From positions 496,001-560,000 of the forward strand of contig NC_017857.3 of assembly GCF_000260985.4 (NCBI RefSeq): a DNA stretch of 64,000 nt, in the 5' to 3' direction. The notes below the pieces were generated by a model, which worked only from the letters and a program-made list of their open reading frames with translations, searched no databases and was not told where the DNA came from. How positions within the stretch are numbered: position 1 is the first letter of the stretch; each line of letters begins with the position of its first letter. This document shows, one piece after another, positions 8,327-20,471 of this stretch. A program made the position numbers and the translations under genes. The stretch comes from Methylophaga nitratireducenticrescens (lineage in GTDB: Bacteria > Pseudomonadota > Gammaproteobacteria > Nitrosococcales > Methylophagaceae).

Positions 8327-9700
8327 TTATATAACTTTGGAGAATCTCTGTTTTGCTTGTTGGCTGTATTTATCAAAGGCCATACAAATATTACGTATCA
8401 ACAAGCGGCCTGCGGGTAAAACCGAAATATTTTGCCGGTTATATTCCAACAAACCGTCTTCGGCAAATTGTTCGAGTTGAAGGTAAGCCTCTGTGAAGTA
8501 TTCTTTAAATTGAATACTGTAGTCCTGTTCTATTTCCACTATATCCAAAGCAAAATCACAGATTAAACGGGTAATAATGGTTCGCCGTAACTTATCATCT
8601 TCGGTAAGGCTGATACCTCGCATTAAGGGCAACTGATTTTGTTTAAGCAGATTATCGTATTCGAGTAGTGTTTTGACATTCTGAACATAAGCATCGCCGA
8701 TTTGCCCAATCGAAGTAATGCCAAAGCCGATAAGGTCACACTCGGCATGGGTGGCATAACCTTGAAAATTTCGATGTAATCGATTTTGTTGTTGTGCCAC
8801 ACTCAGTTCATCATCTGGTTTGGCAAAGTGATCCATACCAATATATAGATAACCAGCATCGGTTAGTTTATTGATTGACAGTTGCAGGATGCTCAGCTTT
8901 TGTTCTGGAGTCGGTAAGTCTTCACTATTGATCTGACGCTGAGTTTTAAAAAGCTTAGGCATATGAGCATAGTTAAACAATGAGATACGATCAGGATCTG
9001 CAGCGATAATTTTATCGATCGTGGTACTAAAGCCTGCTAACGTTTGCAGTGGCAGACCATAGATTAAATCTACACTTATAGATCGAAACTCTTGCTGGCG
9101 AGCCGCATCAATCACCGCTAATGTTTCGGTTTCTGATTGAATGCGGTTGACGGCTTTTTGCACTGCAGGGTCAAAATCCTGAACGCCAAGGCTGATACGG
9201 TTAAAGCCTATTTTTTTTAACAGGGCGATAGTTTCGGCATTTGCTTCACGTGGATCAATTTCAATCGAGATATCAGCATCGTCAGCAATATGAAAATGAC
9301 GACGGGTTTCATTCATCAGATCCTGCATTTGCTGTTCGCTGATAAATGTTGGTGTGCCACCGCCCCAGTGCAGTTGCGTCACCGGTCTGCTGGTATCAAC
9401 TAATGCGGCCTTAATAGCTAGTTCTTTATAAAGGTTTTCAAGATAGGGTGTGGCATGGTCGCGATTTTTAGTAATGATTTTGTTGCAGGCACAGTAAAAA
9501 CATACGGTATCGCAAAAAGGCAGGTGAAAATACAGAGATAATGGCCCCCCTCGCTGATTGGATATTTCAGCATGCTCTATAAATTCCTTTGCCTTAAAAT
9601 TTTCATGGAATTCCAAAGCGGTGGGGTAGGAGGTATATCTCGGCCCAGCGGTATCATATTTTTGAATAAGTAAGCGGTTTATAATCAGCTCATTTTGCAT
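8327..9700 (-). CDS. hemN: HemN: oxygen-independent coproporphyrinogen III dehydrogenase
   Basis: Radical SAM enzyme (457 residues) converting coproporphyrinogen III to protoporphyrinogen IX without oxygen. The [4Fe-4S] motif CDTVCFYC appears at about residues 60-67, followed by the HWGGGTPTF stretch of the SAM-binding barrel. The C-terminal HemN domain is present and the length is normal. The start at 9700 is an ATG with TAGGGG upstream; an in-frame GTG six codons earlier is less likely. It complements the aerobic enzyme HemF at 13408-14334, giving heme synthesis with and without oxygen, which fits an organism that also has NO reductase. Confidence 0.95.
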   Translation of the reverse strand: MQNELIINRLLIQKYDTAGPRYTSYPTALEFHENFKAKEFIEHAEISNQRGGPLSLYFHLPFCDTVCFYCACNKIITKNRDHATPYLENLYKELAIKAALVDTSRPVTQLHWGGGTPTFISEQQMQDLMNETRRHFHIADDADISIEIDPREANAETIALLKKIGFNRISLGVQDFDPAVQKAVNRIQSETETLAVIDAARQQEFRSISVDLIYGLPLQTLAGFSTTIDKIIAADPDRISLFNYAHMPKLFKTQRQINSEDLPTPEQKLSILQLSINKLTDAGYLYIGMDHFAKPDDELSVAQQQNRLHRNFQGYATHAECDLIGFGITSIGQIGDAYVQNVKTLLEYDNLLKQNQLPLMRGISLTEDDKLRRTIITRLICDFALDIVEIEQDYSIQFKEYFTEAYLQLEQFAEDGLLEYNRQNISVLPAGRLLIRNICMAFDKYSQQAKQRFSKVI

Positions 9701-9780
9701 AGCAAAGCCCCTAAACACGTAAGGTTAAGATTATACAGCAGATTTTTGCTCGAGGGGTTAATGCCTGTTTTGTGTCATGC

Positions 9781-10467
9781 TCAGACTGGAAAACGTTGGT
9801 CGTTTTCAGGATGAGCACCTAAATCAGCAAAATGTTTCTGAATAATCGGTAACACGTCTTCGGGTTTATCTACCAGATGGAAAATATTCAGATCGTCTTC
9901 TTTGATACAGTCCATTCGCAGCACTTCAGCCCGAAGCCAGTCGATCAGTCCTTTCCAGTATTCTGAGCCATACAAAATTACCGGGAAGTGACGGATTTTG
10001 CGGCTTTGGATAAGTGTTAATGCTTCAAAGAATTCATCCAAAGTACCAAAACCACCGGGAAACACTACATAGCCCATCGAGGATTTAACAAACATCAGTT
10101 TGCGCACAAAAAAATAGCGAAAACTTAAACTGATATCTTGATTCGGGTTGGGTTTTTGTTCCATCGGCAGTTCAATGTTGAGGCCAACAGAGTGTGATCC
10201 TTGTTTGAACGCACCGGCATTGGCGGCATGCATAATGCCGGGACCGCCACCGGTAATAATGGAAAACTTTGCCTGGGAAAGAGACTGGGCAACCTGTTTA
10301 GCCGCCTGATAATACGGCGAGTCTTCTGTTAAACACGCACTGCCAAAGATGGATACGGCCGGACCAAGCTCATTTAGGGTTTCAATACCGTCAATCAGTT
10401 CAGATTGGATGCGGAAGACGCGCCAGGCTTCCGATGTTTTTAAATCTTCCACTCGTATTTTTCTCAC
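9781..10467 (-). CDS. LOG-family (TIGR00730) nucleotide 5'-monophosphate phosphoribohydrolase
   Basis: A 228-residue Rossmann-like protein with the signature PGGFGTLDEFFE (about 122-133) and the GGGPGIMHAANAGA motif, both diagnostic of the LOG / YgdH-type family. Members split the base from nucleoside monophosphates, such as cytokinin ribotides or AMP. The bacterial physiological substrate is usually unknown. It runs divergently from purD; the shared 10468-10629 gap must hold promoters for both, but I could not assign them. Confidence 0.85.
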   Translation of the reverse strand: MRKIRVEDLKTSEAWRVFRIQSELIDGIETLNELGPAVSIFGSACLTEDSPYYQAAKQVAQSLSQAKFSIITGGGPGIMHAANAGAFKQGSHSVGLNIELPMEQKPNPNQDISLSFRYFFVRKLMFVKSSMGYVVFPGGFGTLDEFFEALTLIQSRKIRHFPVILYGSEYWKGLIDWLRAEVLRMDCIKEDDLNIFHLVDKPEDVLPIIQKHFADLGAHPENDQRFPV

Positions 10468-10629
10468 TTGGCAAAGGCTTTAGATCACAATAATCAAAAG
10501 CCGCCATAGTTACAATCTATGCCTTATATAAGCTGACTTGGGTATGTCATAACCATGTATTAATGTTTGGTTATACAGTCATCTACGGTATCATTGCCGC
10601 TTTATTTCAGCAGGTGTGGCAACAAGATA

Positions 10630-11922
10630 ATGAAAGTTCTGGTCATTGGTAGTGGCGGTCGTGAGCATGCGCTGGCTTGGAAACTGAAACAATCACCGCG
10701 TTGCAGTGACGTTTTTGTCGCTCCAGGCAATCCGGGAACCGCAAATGAGGCAGGTGTCAGCAATGTCAACATCGCAGTTGATGATATTGATGCGCTGGTG
10801 GCCTTCGCACGGCAGAATGATATCGGTTTAACCGTTGTTGGCCCTGAAACTCCATTAGTTAAAGGTGTCGTCGATGCCTTTGAAAAAGCCGGTTTACGCT
10901 GTTTCGGCCCAAGTATGGATGCCGCTCAACTGGAAGCTTCCAAATCATTCACCAAAGATTTTCTGGCCCGTCATCAAATTCCCACCGCTGCCTATCAAGT
11001 CTTTACCAATATCTCCAATGCTATTGAATACATTCTGCAGCGTGGCGCGCCTATCGTGGTGAAAGCTGATGGTCTGGCTGCCGGTAAAGGTGTGATCGTT
11101 GCGCAGACGGTTGAAGAAGCGATTGCGGCAGTTGAAGACATGTTGTCCGGTAATGCCTTTGGTGAAGCAGGTCACCGTGTAGTTATCGAAGAGTTTATGG
11201 CCGGCGAAGAAGCCAGTTTTATTGTGATGGTGGATGGCGAGCATATTCTGCCGCTGGCAACTTCTCAGGATCACAAGGCCCGCGATAATGGCGATAAAGG
11301 ACCAAATACCGGTGGCATGGGAGCATATTCGCCTGCTCCGGTTGTGACAGATAGCGTCTTTGAACGGGTGATGAGTGAAGTCATCGAACCTACTGTTAAA
11401 GGTATGGCAGCAGATGGACGGCCCTACACTGGTTTTTTATATGCCGGGTTGATGATTGATGAAATGGGGGCACCACGGGTAGTGGAATATAACTGCCGTT
11501 TTGGTGATCCGGAAACCCAACCAATATTGATGCGTCTGCTTTCTGATTTAGTCGAGTTATGTGAAGCGGCACTGGATAAACGCCTGGATCAAGTCACCGC
11601 TGAGTGGGATCCCCGTGCTGCCGTAGGTGTCGTCATGGCTGCTGGTGGTTATCCGGACAGCTATAAAAAAGGCGATGTGATTAGCGGATTGGATGTCGTG
11701 GATTCAGTTGATACTCGTGTATTCCATGCAGGTACGGCATTTGATCAAGATAAAGTTGTCACCGCTGGTGGCCGTGTTTTATGTGTGACCGCTCTGGGCG
11801 AAGGTGTTGCTGCTGCTCAGCAACAGGCTTATGCTGGAGTCGCAAAGATTCAATGGCAGGATGCTTATTATCGAACTGATATTGCCTATCGTGCAGTTGC
11901 CCGAGAGCAACAAAAAGGCTGA
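10630..11922 (+). CDS. purD: PurD: phosphoribosylamine-glycine ligase
   Basis: ATP-grasp enzyme of purine synthesis, joining glycine to 5-phosphoribosylamine to form GAR. The N-terminal MKVLVIGSGGREHALAW motif fixes the start at 10630; a longer frame upstream adds 21 residues not seen in the family. The ATP-grasp core includes VVKADGLAAGKGV and GPNTGGMGAYSP. Full length at 430 residues. A gap of 28 bp with an AAGGAG site leads to phosphoribulokinase, so the two may be co-transcribed; phosphoribosylamine and ribulose bisphosphate pathways both draw on pentose phosphates, but no direct link is implied. Confidence 0.96.
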   Translation: MKVLVIGSGGREHALAWKLKQSPRCSDVFVAPGNPGTANEAGVSNVNIAVDDIDALVAFARQNDIGLTVVGPETPLVKGVVDAFEKAGLRCFGPSMDAAQLEASKSFTKDFLARHQIPTAAYQVFTNISNAIEYILQRGAPIVVKADGLAAGKGVIVAQTVEEAIAAVEDMLSGNAFGEAGHRVVIEEFMAGEEASFIVMVDGEHILPLATSQDHKARDNGDKGPNTGGMGAYSPAPVVTDSVFERVMSEVIEPTVKGMAADGRPYTGFLYAGLMIDEMGAPRVVEYNCRFGDPETQPILMRLLSDLVELCEAALDKRLDQVTAEWDPRAAVGVVMAAGGYPDSYKKGDVISGLDVVDSVDTRVFHAGTAFDQDKVVTAGGRVLCVTALGEGVAAAQQQAYAGVAKIQWQDAYYRTDIAYRAVAREQQKG

Positions 11923-11950
11923 TATATTGCGACTTTAAGGAGAAGGCGGA

Positions 11951-12823
11951 ATGTCTGTATCCCATCCGATTATTGCAGTTACAGGGTCTTCCGGCGCAGG
12001 CACTTCGAATGTAAAACATGCATTTGAAGACATTTTTCGTCGTACCAATGTTAAGCCTGCTGTTATCGAGGGTGACAGCTTTCACCGATATAATCGTGAG
12101 GAGATGCGTGCCGCTGTAGTTCAGGCGGAAGCCGAAGGTCGCGCGTTGACGCATTTCGGTCCTGAAGCCAATTGTCTTGATCGACTGGAAAGATTGTTTC
12201 AGACCTACTCAGAAACCGGCCGTGGCGAAAAACGTTATTACATTCACGACGAATCCGAAGCAGTTAAATTCAATCAACCACCCGGAACATTTACCGAGTG
12301 GGAAGAGTTGGATAATGACAGTGATCTGCTGTTTTACGAGGGGCTGCACGGCGGTATGGTTACCGATGAAGTGAATATTGCCCAACATACCGATCTGTTA
12401 ATTGGTGTGGTGCCGGTTATCAATATCGAGTGGATCCAGAAGATCAAACGTGACTGTGCCAACCGTGGATATTCTCAGGATGCCGTTGTCGATATTATTT
12501 TGAAACGTATGCCGGATTACATTCACCACATTACGCCTCAGTTTTCCCGCACCCATATCAACTTTCAGCGGGTGCCGTTAATTGATACCTCAAACCCGTT
12601 TGTGATGCGGGAAATTCCCACCCCGGATGAAAGTCTGTGTGTTATCCGTTTTAAAGATCCCAAGATGGCAGATTTTCCGTATTACCTATCAATGCTGAAG
12701 GATTCATTTATGTCACGGCCCAACAATATGGTTGTGCCAGGAACCAAAATGGGCCTGGCTATTGAAATTATTCTAATGCCGTTTGTTGAGGAAATGATGC
12801 AGAAAAAACGGCAACGTGTTTAA
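11951..12823 (+). CDS. cbbP: Phosphoribulokinase (Calvin cycle)
   Basis: Phosphorylates ribulose 5-phosphate to ribulose 1,5-bisphosphate, the RuBisCO substrate. The 290-residue protein is of the proteobacterial type: P-loop variant GSSGAGTSN at about 12-20, EGDSFHRY (catalytic Asp region), and FYEGLHGG for the acidic Walker B-like site. A close AAGGAG site precedes the ATG. It is not beside the cbbLSQO operon (about 20 kb away) but lies in a housekeeping run with purD and tsaC. With a complete RuBisCO operon in the same window, a Calvin-cycle function is more likely than an orphan PrkB role. Confidence 0.92.
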   Translation: MSVSHPIIAVTGSSGAGTSNVKHAFEDIFRRTNVKPAVIEGDSFHRYNREEMRAAVVQAEAEGRALTHFGPEANCLDRLERLFQTYSETGRGEKRYYIHDESEAVKFNQPPGTFTEWEELDNDSDLLFYEGLHGGMVTDEVNIAQHTDLLIGVVPVINIEWIQKIKRDCANRGYSQDAVVDIILKRMPDYIHHITPQFSRTHINFQRVPLIDTSNPFVMREIPTPDESLCVIRFKDPKMADFPYYLSMLKDSFMSRPNNMVVPGTKMGLAIEIILMPFVEEMMQKKRQRV

Positions 12824-12856
12824 TTAATCTTTTAAAAGTAGCGATCTGCACCGAAT

Positions 12857-14576
<1,720 letters not shown>

Positions 14577-15665
14577 CTAGGAATCTTTAGATAATAAGGC
14601 CAGCTGATCGGCTTGGTATTCGCTGATTAACGGATCAATGACCTGATCCAGCTGACCTGACATGACTTCATCCAATTTATATAACGTTAAATTGATTCGA
14701 TGGTCGGTAATACGGCCTTGTGGATAGTTATAAGTACGGATGCGTTCGCTGCGATCACCGCTACCGACTAATAATCTGCGGGTTTCGGCTTGTTCGGAGG
14801 CTTGTTTTTCCTCTTTCGCTGCCATGATGCGTGACTGCAGAACGGACATCGCTTTGGCGCGGTTTTTATGTTGTGAACGTTCTTCCTGACATTCAACGAT
14901 AATGCCGGTTGGAATGTGCGTGATACGCACGGCGGAATCAGTAGTATTAACATGCTGGCCACCGGCACCGGATGAACGGAAGGTATCCATTTTGATATCC
15001 GCCGGGTTGATTTCAATCTGATCAATTTCATCGGCTTCCGGCAAAATCGCTACCGTACAGGCTGAGGTATGAATCCGCCCCTGGGATTCAGTTTCCGGAA
15101 CCCGTTGTACCCGATGGGCGCCGGATTCAAATTTCAGCCGTGAGTAAGCCCCATCACCAACAATACGGGCGATGATTTCTTTATAACCGCCATGCTCGCC
15201 TTCCTGAGCATTGAGCACTTCAACCTGCCAGCGACGTGATTCAGCATAACGGGTGTACATTCGAAATAAATCACCGGAAAAAATGGCGGCTTCATCACCA
15301 CCGGTACCGGCGCGGACTTCGAGAAAGATATTACGTTGATCATTTGGATCTTTAGGTAACAACAATTTCTGCAAATCAATGGCAAGCTGTTCCTGTTTTT
15401 CCTCAGCAATGGCCAGTTCTTCCTTGGCCATTTCACGCATTTCCGGATCACTTTCCTGCATCATTGCCTGAGCATCTTTCAGATCACTCAAAGTCTGCAG
15501 ATATAAGCCAAAGTGTTTAACAACAGGCTCCAGCTGTGCGTATTCCTGCGATAAAGTGCGAAATTTGTTCTGATTGGCCATGGTTTCCGGATCAGATAGC
15601 AGGCCACTGATCTCTTCATGACGATCAACTAATGCTTCAAGTTTATGCCTGATGGAATCTTTCAC
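14577..15665 (-). CDS. prfA: PrfA: peptide chain release factor 1
   Basis: Reads UAA and UAG stop codons and triggers peptide release. The 362-residue protein has the catalytic GGQ loop ([10 protein letters not shown] at about 231-240) and the codon-recognition domain before it. The start is GTG, three bases after the hemA stop, so the genes are coupled. The final TAG is formed by the CTAG target repeat next to the MITE-like element, which implies that the insertion fell at the very end of the gene. The usual downstream prmC is absent here. Confidence 0.96.
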   Translation of the reverse strand: MKDSIRHKLEALVDRHEEISGLLSDPETMANQNKFRTLSQEYAQLEPVVKHFGLYLQTLSDLKDAQAMMQESDPEMREMAKEELAIAEEKQEQLAIDLQKLLLPKDPNDQRNIFLEVRAGTGGDEAAIFSGDLFRMYTRYAESRRWQVEVLNAQEGEHGGYKEIIARIVGDGAYSRLKFESGAHRVQRVPETESQGRIHTSACTVAILPEADEIDQIEINPADIKMDTFRSSGAGGQHVNTTDSAVRITHIPTGIIVECQEERSQHKNRAKAMSVLQSRIMAAKEEKQASEQAETRRLLVGSGDRSERIRTYNYPQGRITDHRINLTLYKLDEVMSGQLDQVIDPLISEYQADQLALLSKDS

Positions 15666-15668
15666 AGA

Positions 15669-16928
15669 TCAATCCTTAATATTAAATAAACGGCGGGCAG
15701 CATCAATCATCGGATTATTTTCATCAGATTCAAATGCTGATTGCCGCAGTTGTCTACTGGGTTCATGTAATAGTTTGTTGGTCAGGGTGCGGGCCAGTTC
15801 AGTCATCACCATTTCCGCATTCATGCCCTGTTCGAGCTGGCGTAAGGCTTTATCGACGGCCTGAGTGCTGAACATTTGTCCCTGATCACGAATCGCTCTG
15901 ATAACCGGTACTGCATCCTGACTGCGCATCCAGCCGGCAAAATGATCAGCCTGCGTATCAATGATTTCCTCTGCCTGCTTGGCTGCATCGCGCCGTGACT
16001 GCAGGTTTTCTTCAATAATGTCATGCAAATCATCAACGGTGTATAAATAGATGTCTTCAAGTTGTCCGACTTCTGCTTCGATATCACGTGGAACCGCAAT
16101 ATCTACCATGAAAATTGGTTTTCGTTTGCGCAGCTTTAAGGCACTTTCGACCGTGCCTTTGCCAAGAATGGGCAGCTGACTGGCGGTGGAGCTGATCACA
16201 ATATCCGCTTCGGCGAGATGGGCCGGAATTTCACTCAGACTAATCGCATATCCATTCACTGAGGTTGCCAGAAGATGGGCTTTTTCAACGGTGCGATTGG
16301 CAATAATCAGACGCTTGATGCCGTTATCAAACAGATGACGGGCTACCAGTTCGATGGTTTCACCGGCACCGATTAACAGGGCGGTTGATTCGGCCAGATT
16401 ACTGAAGATCTGTTTTGCCAGACTGACAGCAGCAAAGGCGACAGAAACCGGACTGTTGCCAATGGCGGTATCGGTTCGCACCTGTTTGGCTACGCCAAAG
16501 GCATGTTGAAACAAACGACCCAGCGATTTCCCCAGCGCTTTTGCGTTAAGGGCCTGGGTGTAGGCGGTTTTTAACTGACCGAGAATTTGCGGTTCGCCTA
16601 AAACTAACGAATCCAGACCACAGGCAACCCGGAATAAATGTCTTACCGCATCAGCGCCTTCATAACAATAAAGATAGGACTTGAGGGCATTGGCATCCTG
16701 TTGTTGAAAGTTATGCAACCATAACAGGACACTATTGTCATAATCTTCGTCCAGATGACAGTATATTTCGGTGCGGTTGCAGGTTGAGACAATGACTGCT
16801 TCAATCACGCTTTCATTCAGCATCAGTGACGCTAAAGCCAAAGGTAATTTATCAGCATCAAAGCTAAGCTTCTCGCGCACATCAACCGGTGCGGTTGTGT
16901 GATTAATGCCGTAAGTGACAAGATGCAT
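15669..16928 (-). CDS. hemA: HemA: glutamyl-tRNA reductase
   Basis: First committed step of C5-pathway tetrapyrrole synthesis: NADPH-dependent reduction of glutamyl-tRNA to glutamate-1-semialdehyde. The 419 residues include GINHTTAPVDVREKL, the catalytic Cys in VSTCNRTEIY (about residue 50), the NADP site LIGAGETIELVARH, and a C-terminal dimerisation domain. It is divergent from the TPR lipoprotein gene and upstream of prfA, a standard gammaproteobacterial arrangement. Expression probably meets the strong heme demand for cytochromes seen elsewhere in the window. Confidence 0.96.
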   Translation of the reverse strand: MHLVTYGINHTTAPVDVREKLSFDADKLPLALASLMLNESVIEAVIVSTCNRTEIYCHLDEDYDNSVLLWLHNFQQQDANALKSYLYCYEGADAVRHLFRVACGLDSLVLGEPQILGQLKTAYTQALNAKALGKSLGRLFQHAFGVAKQVRTDTAIGNSPVSVAFAAVSLAKQIFSNLAESTALLIGAGETIELVARHLFDNGIKRLIIANRTVEKAHLLATSVNGYAISLSEIPAHLAEADIVISSTASQLPILGKGTVESALKLRKRKPIFMVDIAVPRDIEAEVGQLEDIYLYTVDDLHDIIEENLQSRRDAAKQAEEIIDTQADHFAGWMRSQDAVPVIRAIRDQGQMFSTQAVDKALRQLEQGMNAEMVMTELARTLTNKLLHEPSRQLRQSAFESDENNPMIDAARRLFNIKD

Positions 16929-17050
16929 AATTTAGGAGTCGTGTTGTATGCTGTTAAAATTTACAGCCGTGAGCTAAGTTGTCTTATATCTCGGTCTGGA
17001 CAAGACTAATTCGCCATTCTATCAAACTCAATCAGTCAGGTCGTTGAATT

Positions 17051-18826
17051 ATGGATTTATTGCAACAGTTACGCTGTCATTCAAAACAGTTCGCTACATC
17101 TGCGGGCTGGGTGATGATACCTATTTTATTGTTTGGATGCGCCGCAACTGCTAAACAATCAGACGAAAAAACGCCCCTGCAGCCGGTGGAGTTAAATGAA
17201 ACAACGACCGTTGATACTACGCAGCCTGAATTAGCTTTACCGCTTACTCCCGAACTGGTTTATTACGTGTTAACGGCTGAAATTGCGGGTCAGCGCGGTC
17301 AACTTGATATTGCGGTCGATCTATATAACCAGGCAGCAGAGTTGACCGACTCGCCAAATCTGGCGGGACGTTCTGCACGAATTTCGACATTTTCCCGTGA
17401 TCCAAAGCGTATCGACCGGGCGTTGACCCGCTGGCAGGAAGTCTCGCCGGAAGAGGCTGAGGTCTATGTGATGCGGGTTCCATTTTTATTAATGGAAGAT
17501 AATTATCCCGAAGTCGTTGTGAACATGAACAAAGCGCTCGCATTGGAGCCGGAGAACAAAGAAAAATATCTGGAAAGTTTGGCCGCCAATTTAAGCGAGA
17601 AAGGTGATCCAGAAAGAGGTCTGCAGACGATTCTGGAATTGGACCTGTACAAAAATGATGATCCGGCAGCTCGCTTTACCTATGCCCGATTAGCGGCTTA
17701 TTTCCAGCGCTTTGATGTGGCTGAAATCGCCGTCGATGAATTGCTGGAAGAAGACCCAAACAACGAAGCTTATCTGAGCCTTAAAGCAGATTTGCTGCAA
17801 ACCTTTGATAAGAATGAAGAAGCATTAAAGTTAATTGCCAAAGCAGCTCAGCGTGATGGAGCGAGTGAATCCTTACGTTTTACCTACGGAAAACTGTTAG
17901 GTGAAAGTGGCGAATCGGAAAAAGCAAAACGCATATTTGAAGAATTGCATTTGGAGAATCCGGAAAACCCGGATGTGGTATTTGCGCTGGGATTGCTGGC
18001 TCTGGAACGTGATGATGGACAAACGGCCAAGTCGTATTTCACTCAGTTATTACAAATGGGGGATGCTGGCGGTCAGGCCAGCTATTTTATGGGGCTTGCC
18101 GAGGAAATGAATGATAACGTGGATTCTGCTTTGGTGTGGTTTGCTTCTGTGCCTGTAGACAGCCAGCGTTTTGAAATGGCGCAAACCCGTTATATCAATT
18201 TACTCGCCGATCAAGGTGATATTGATAAAGCACGACAGCATCTGCAACTGCTGCGTCAGGAGCGTCCTCAGCAGGCGATAGATTTTTATTTGTTTGAAGC
18301 CGCTTTTTTGCGGGAGCACGACATGCCTGAAGAGTCTGTTGAGGTGTTAACGGAAGCTCTGACCAATCACCCGGGCAATCTGGACCTGTTATACAGCCGC
18401 GCCATGGTGGCCGAATCAATTGGCAGACTGGAGATGCTAGAACAGGATCTGCGCACCATTTTAAAAATTGACCCGGAAAATGCTCAGGCGATGAATGCCT
18501 TGGGTTATACCCTTACCGATCGTACTGATCGACATGAAGAAGCTTTGCAATTAATTAACAAAGCTTTGGAACTGCGCCCTAATGATCCTTATTATCTGGA
18601 TAGTCTGGGTTGGGTGTATTACCGGATGGGTAATTTGGAAAAAGCTGAATATTACCTGCGTGAAGCGGTGGAGATTCAGGCCGATGTAGAGTTTGTTGCC
18701 CATCTGGGTGAAGTGCTGTGGATGCAGAATAAAAAAAATGAAGCCAGAAAGTATTGGGATCAGGGCGTGAAGCTGGATCCGAATAATAAAGTACTTCAGG
18801 AGACCCTGCAGCGGTTAACCAAATGA
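17051..18826 (+). CDS. TPR-repeat outer-membrane lipoprotein
   Basis: A 591-residue tetratricopeptide repeat protein. The N-terminus has a hydrophobic stretch ending in the lipobox LLFGC (Cys near residue 30), so it should be a lipoprotein. Numerous TPR units run from about residue 65 to the end, with canonical repeats such as ALGYTLTDRTDRHEEAL and SLGWVYYRMGNLEKAEYYL near the C-terminus. It overlaps lolB by four bases, and this order beside hemA is common in gammaproteobacteria. The precise role is not established; an envelope scaffolding or assembly function is inferred. Confidence 0.85.
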   Translation: MDLLQQLRCHSKQFATSAGWVMIPILLFGCAATAKQSDEKTPLQPVELNETTTVDTTQPELALPLTPELVYYVLTAEIAGQRGQLDIAVDLYNQAAELTDSPNLAGRSARISTFSRDPKRIDRALTRWQEVSPEEAEVYVMRVPFLLMEDNYPEVVVNMNKALALEPENKEKYLESLAANLSEKGDPERGLQTILELDLYKNDDPAARFTYARLAAYFQRFDVAEIAVDELLEEDPNNEAYLSLKADLLQTFDKNEEALKLIAKAAQRDGASESLRFTYGKLLGESGESEKAKRIFEELHLENPENPDVVFALGLLALERDDGQTAKSYFTQLLQMGDAGGQASYFMGLAEEMNDNVDSALVWFASVPVDSQRFEMAQTRYINLLADQGDIDKARQHLQLLRQERPQQAIDFYLFEAAFLREHDMPEESVEVLTEALTNHPGNLDLLYSRAMVAESIGRLEMLEQDLRTILKIDPENAQAMNALGYTLTDRTDRHEEALQLINKALELRPNDPYYLDSLGWVYYRMGNLEKAEYYLREAVEIQADVEFVAHLGEVLWMQNKKNEARKYWDQGVKLDPNNKVLQETLQRLTK

Positions 18827-19422
18827 AACAGCTTCTCGTAGTAACTGGTCTGCTGTTGATGACTGCCTGTACCCCGTTCTGGCAGACAAAGCCGCTGGAA
18901 CCTGCAGAACTGTTGTGGGAAAACCGCCAGACAGCATTAAAACAAATGGATGATTGGTCATTTCGTGGTCGTACGGTTATTCGTCAGGATAAAGAAGGCT
19001 GGAATGTTGGCGTGACCTGGCAACAGCAGCAGGAAAAATTCAATATCGGCCTGTTTGGTCCCTTTTCTCAAGGGGCGGTGGAGTTAGCAGGTGATGACAA
19101 ACTGGTCACCATGACCTTTTCTGATGGTGAAACCTATTCTGCTGCTACACCGGAAGAGCTTCTGGCAGAAGTGCTCGGCTGGTTATTACCGGTTAGCGCT
19201 TTGCGTGACTGGGTCAGAGGCTTGCCGCATTCACCTATCAAGGTTGATGAGAAAACCCTGGATGAAAAAGGCCGCTTAACTACGCTTTCCCAGGCAGGGT
19301 GGCAAGTGGAGTTTGTTGATTATGCACCGCTGGAAGGCAATGATGTGCCGGCCAAGATTTTTATCGAACATCCCCAGTTAAGTATTCGCCTGATTATGAA
19401 TGGATGGAAAGCTGGTAAATGA
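18823..19422 (+). CDS. lolB: LolB: outer-membrane lipoprotein receptor
   Basis: Accepts lipoproteins from LolA and inserts them into the outer membrane. A 199-residue protein with signal peptide and lipobox LLMTAC (Cys near 16), followed by the family segment [11 protein letters not shown] and the half-barrel motif [14 protein letters not shown] overlap with the TPR gene upstream and with ispE downstream places it in a tightly coupled operon. Confidence 0.9.
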   Translation: MKQLLVVTGLLLMTACTPFWQTKPLEPAELLWENRQTALKQMDDWSFRGRTVIRQDKEGWNVGVTWQQQQEKFNIGLFGPFSQGAVELAGDDKLVTMTFSDGETYSAATPEELLAEVLGWLLPVSALRDWVRGLPHSPIKVDEKTLDEKGRLTTLSQAGWQVEFVDYAPLEGNDVPAKIFIEHPQLSIRLIMNGWKAGK

Positions 19423-20288
19423 ATAAATGGTGGCCTGCACCGGCAAAACTAAATCTGTTTTTACATATCACCGGCAGACGGCCAGATGGGTATCATGAGT
19501 TACAGACGGCATTTCAGTTTCTTGATCATGGTGACAAACTTAAATTTACTATCACCGAAAACGCACAGATCACGCTAAAAGCCGATCTTCCTGAGGTTGT
19601 TGAAGAGGATAATCTGATTGTAAAAGCTGCCCGTCTTTTACAGACAAGCTGTAAAAGTCGATCAGGAGCCATTATCCAACTGGAAAAAAACCTGCCAATG
19701 GGAGGCGGTCTGGGAGGGGGCAGTTCGGATGCAGCGACAACCCTTGTTGCGCTAAATAAGCTTTGGCAATGTGGTTTAACAGAAGATCAATTAGCGAGCC
19801 TGGGGTTGCAGCTAGGCGCAGATGTACCGGTTTTTGTGCGAGGTCACGCCGCCTGGGCCGAAGGTGTGGGAGAAATTTTTACTAAAATTGAACCACCAGA
19901 ACCGTGGTATTTAGTTATCTTCCCCGAATGTGCCGTCTCAACAGCAGAAATATTTTCTGCAACGCAATTGACACGTGATTGTGAACCCATCACAATAGCG
20001 GGCTTCCTTGCGGGGGAAGGCAGTAATATATGCGAATCGGTGGTAACAAAATTGCATCCACCAGTTGCACAAGCACTGGCATGGTTGGCACAATATGCAA
20101 CCATTCCACGAATGACCGGAACGGGTTCTTGTGTTTTTGCCCGCTTTGAATCGGCCAGTGCGGCTGAAAATGTTTTAGAACATGTGCCGGCACACTGGCA
20201 TGCTTTTACTGCAAAAGGCTGCAACGAATCACCGTTGAGTTTTTGTGCAAAAGACTTCGATAGACGTCTTGATGTAACTGCAATTTGA
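19419..20288 (+). CDS. ispE: IspE: 4-diphosphocytidyl-2-C-methyl-D-erythritol kinase
   Basis: GHMP kinase of the MEP isoprenoid pathway. N-terminal [22 protein letters not shown], the ATP loop [15 protein letters not shown] at about 92-106 and the C-terminal [12 protein letters not shown] motif are intact, and the 289-residue length is normal. It is translationally coupled to lolB and followed after 20 bp by tRNA-Gln and prs, the classical gammaproteobacterial order. Confidence 0.95.
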   Translation: MNKWWPAPAKLNLFLHITGRRPDGYHELQTAFQFLDHGDKLKFTITENAQITLKADLPEVVEEDNLIVKAARLLQTSCKSRSGAIIQLEKNLPMGGGLGGGSSDAATTLVALNKLWQCGLTEDQLASLGLQLGADVPVFVRGHAAWAEGVGEIFTKIEPPEPWYLVIFPECAVSTAEIFSATQLTRDCEPITIAGFLAGEGSNICESVVTKLHPPVAQALAWLAQYATIPRMTGTGSCVFARFESASAAENVLEHVPAHWHAFTAKGCNESPLSFCAKDFDRRLDVTAI

Positions 20289-20308
20289 TAGAGTTGAGTA
20301 AAAACAGT

Positions 20309-20383
20309 TGGGGTATCGCCAAGCGGTAAGGCAACGGGTTTTGATCCCGTCATTCCCAGGTTCGAATCCTGGTACCCCAGCCA
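20309..20383 (+). tRNA. tRNA-Gln (anticodon TTG)
   Basis: A 75-nt tRNA with encoded CCA. Acceptor strands TGGGGTA and TACCCCA pair, the anticodon loop TTTTGAT contains TTG, and the T-loop reads TTCGAAT. It sits between ispE and prs as in many gammaproteobacteria. Confidence 0.96.
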
Positions 20384-20471
20384 CTCTTTTTGTTTATTGA
20401 ACGAACTCGGCATCTCTATAGTGACTCAAAACCGACTCCTCCAGTTACAACAGCGTACCGCAGATGGCAAT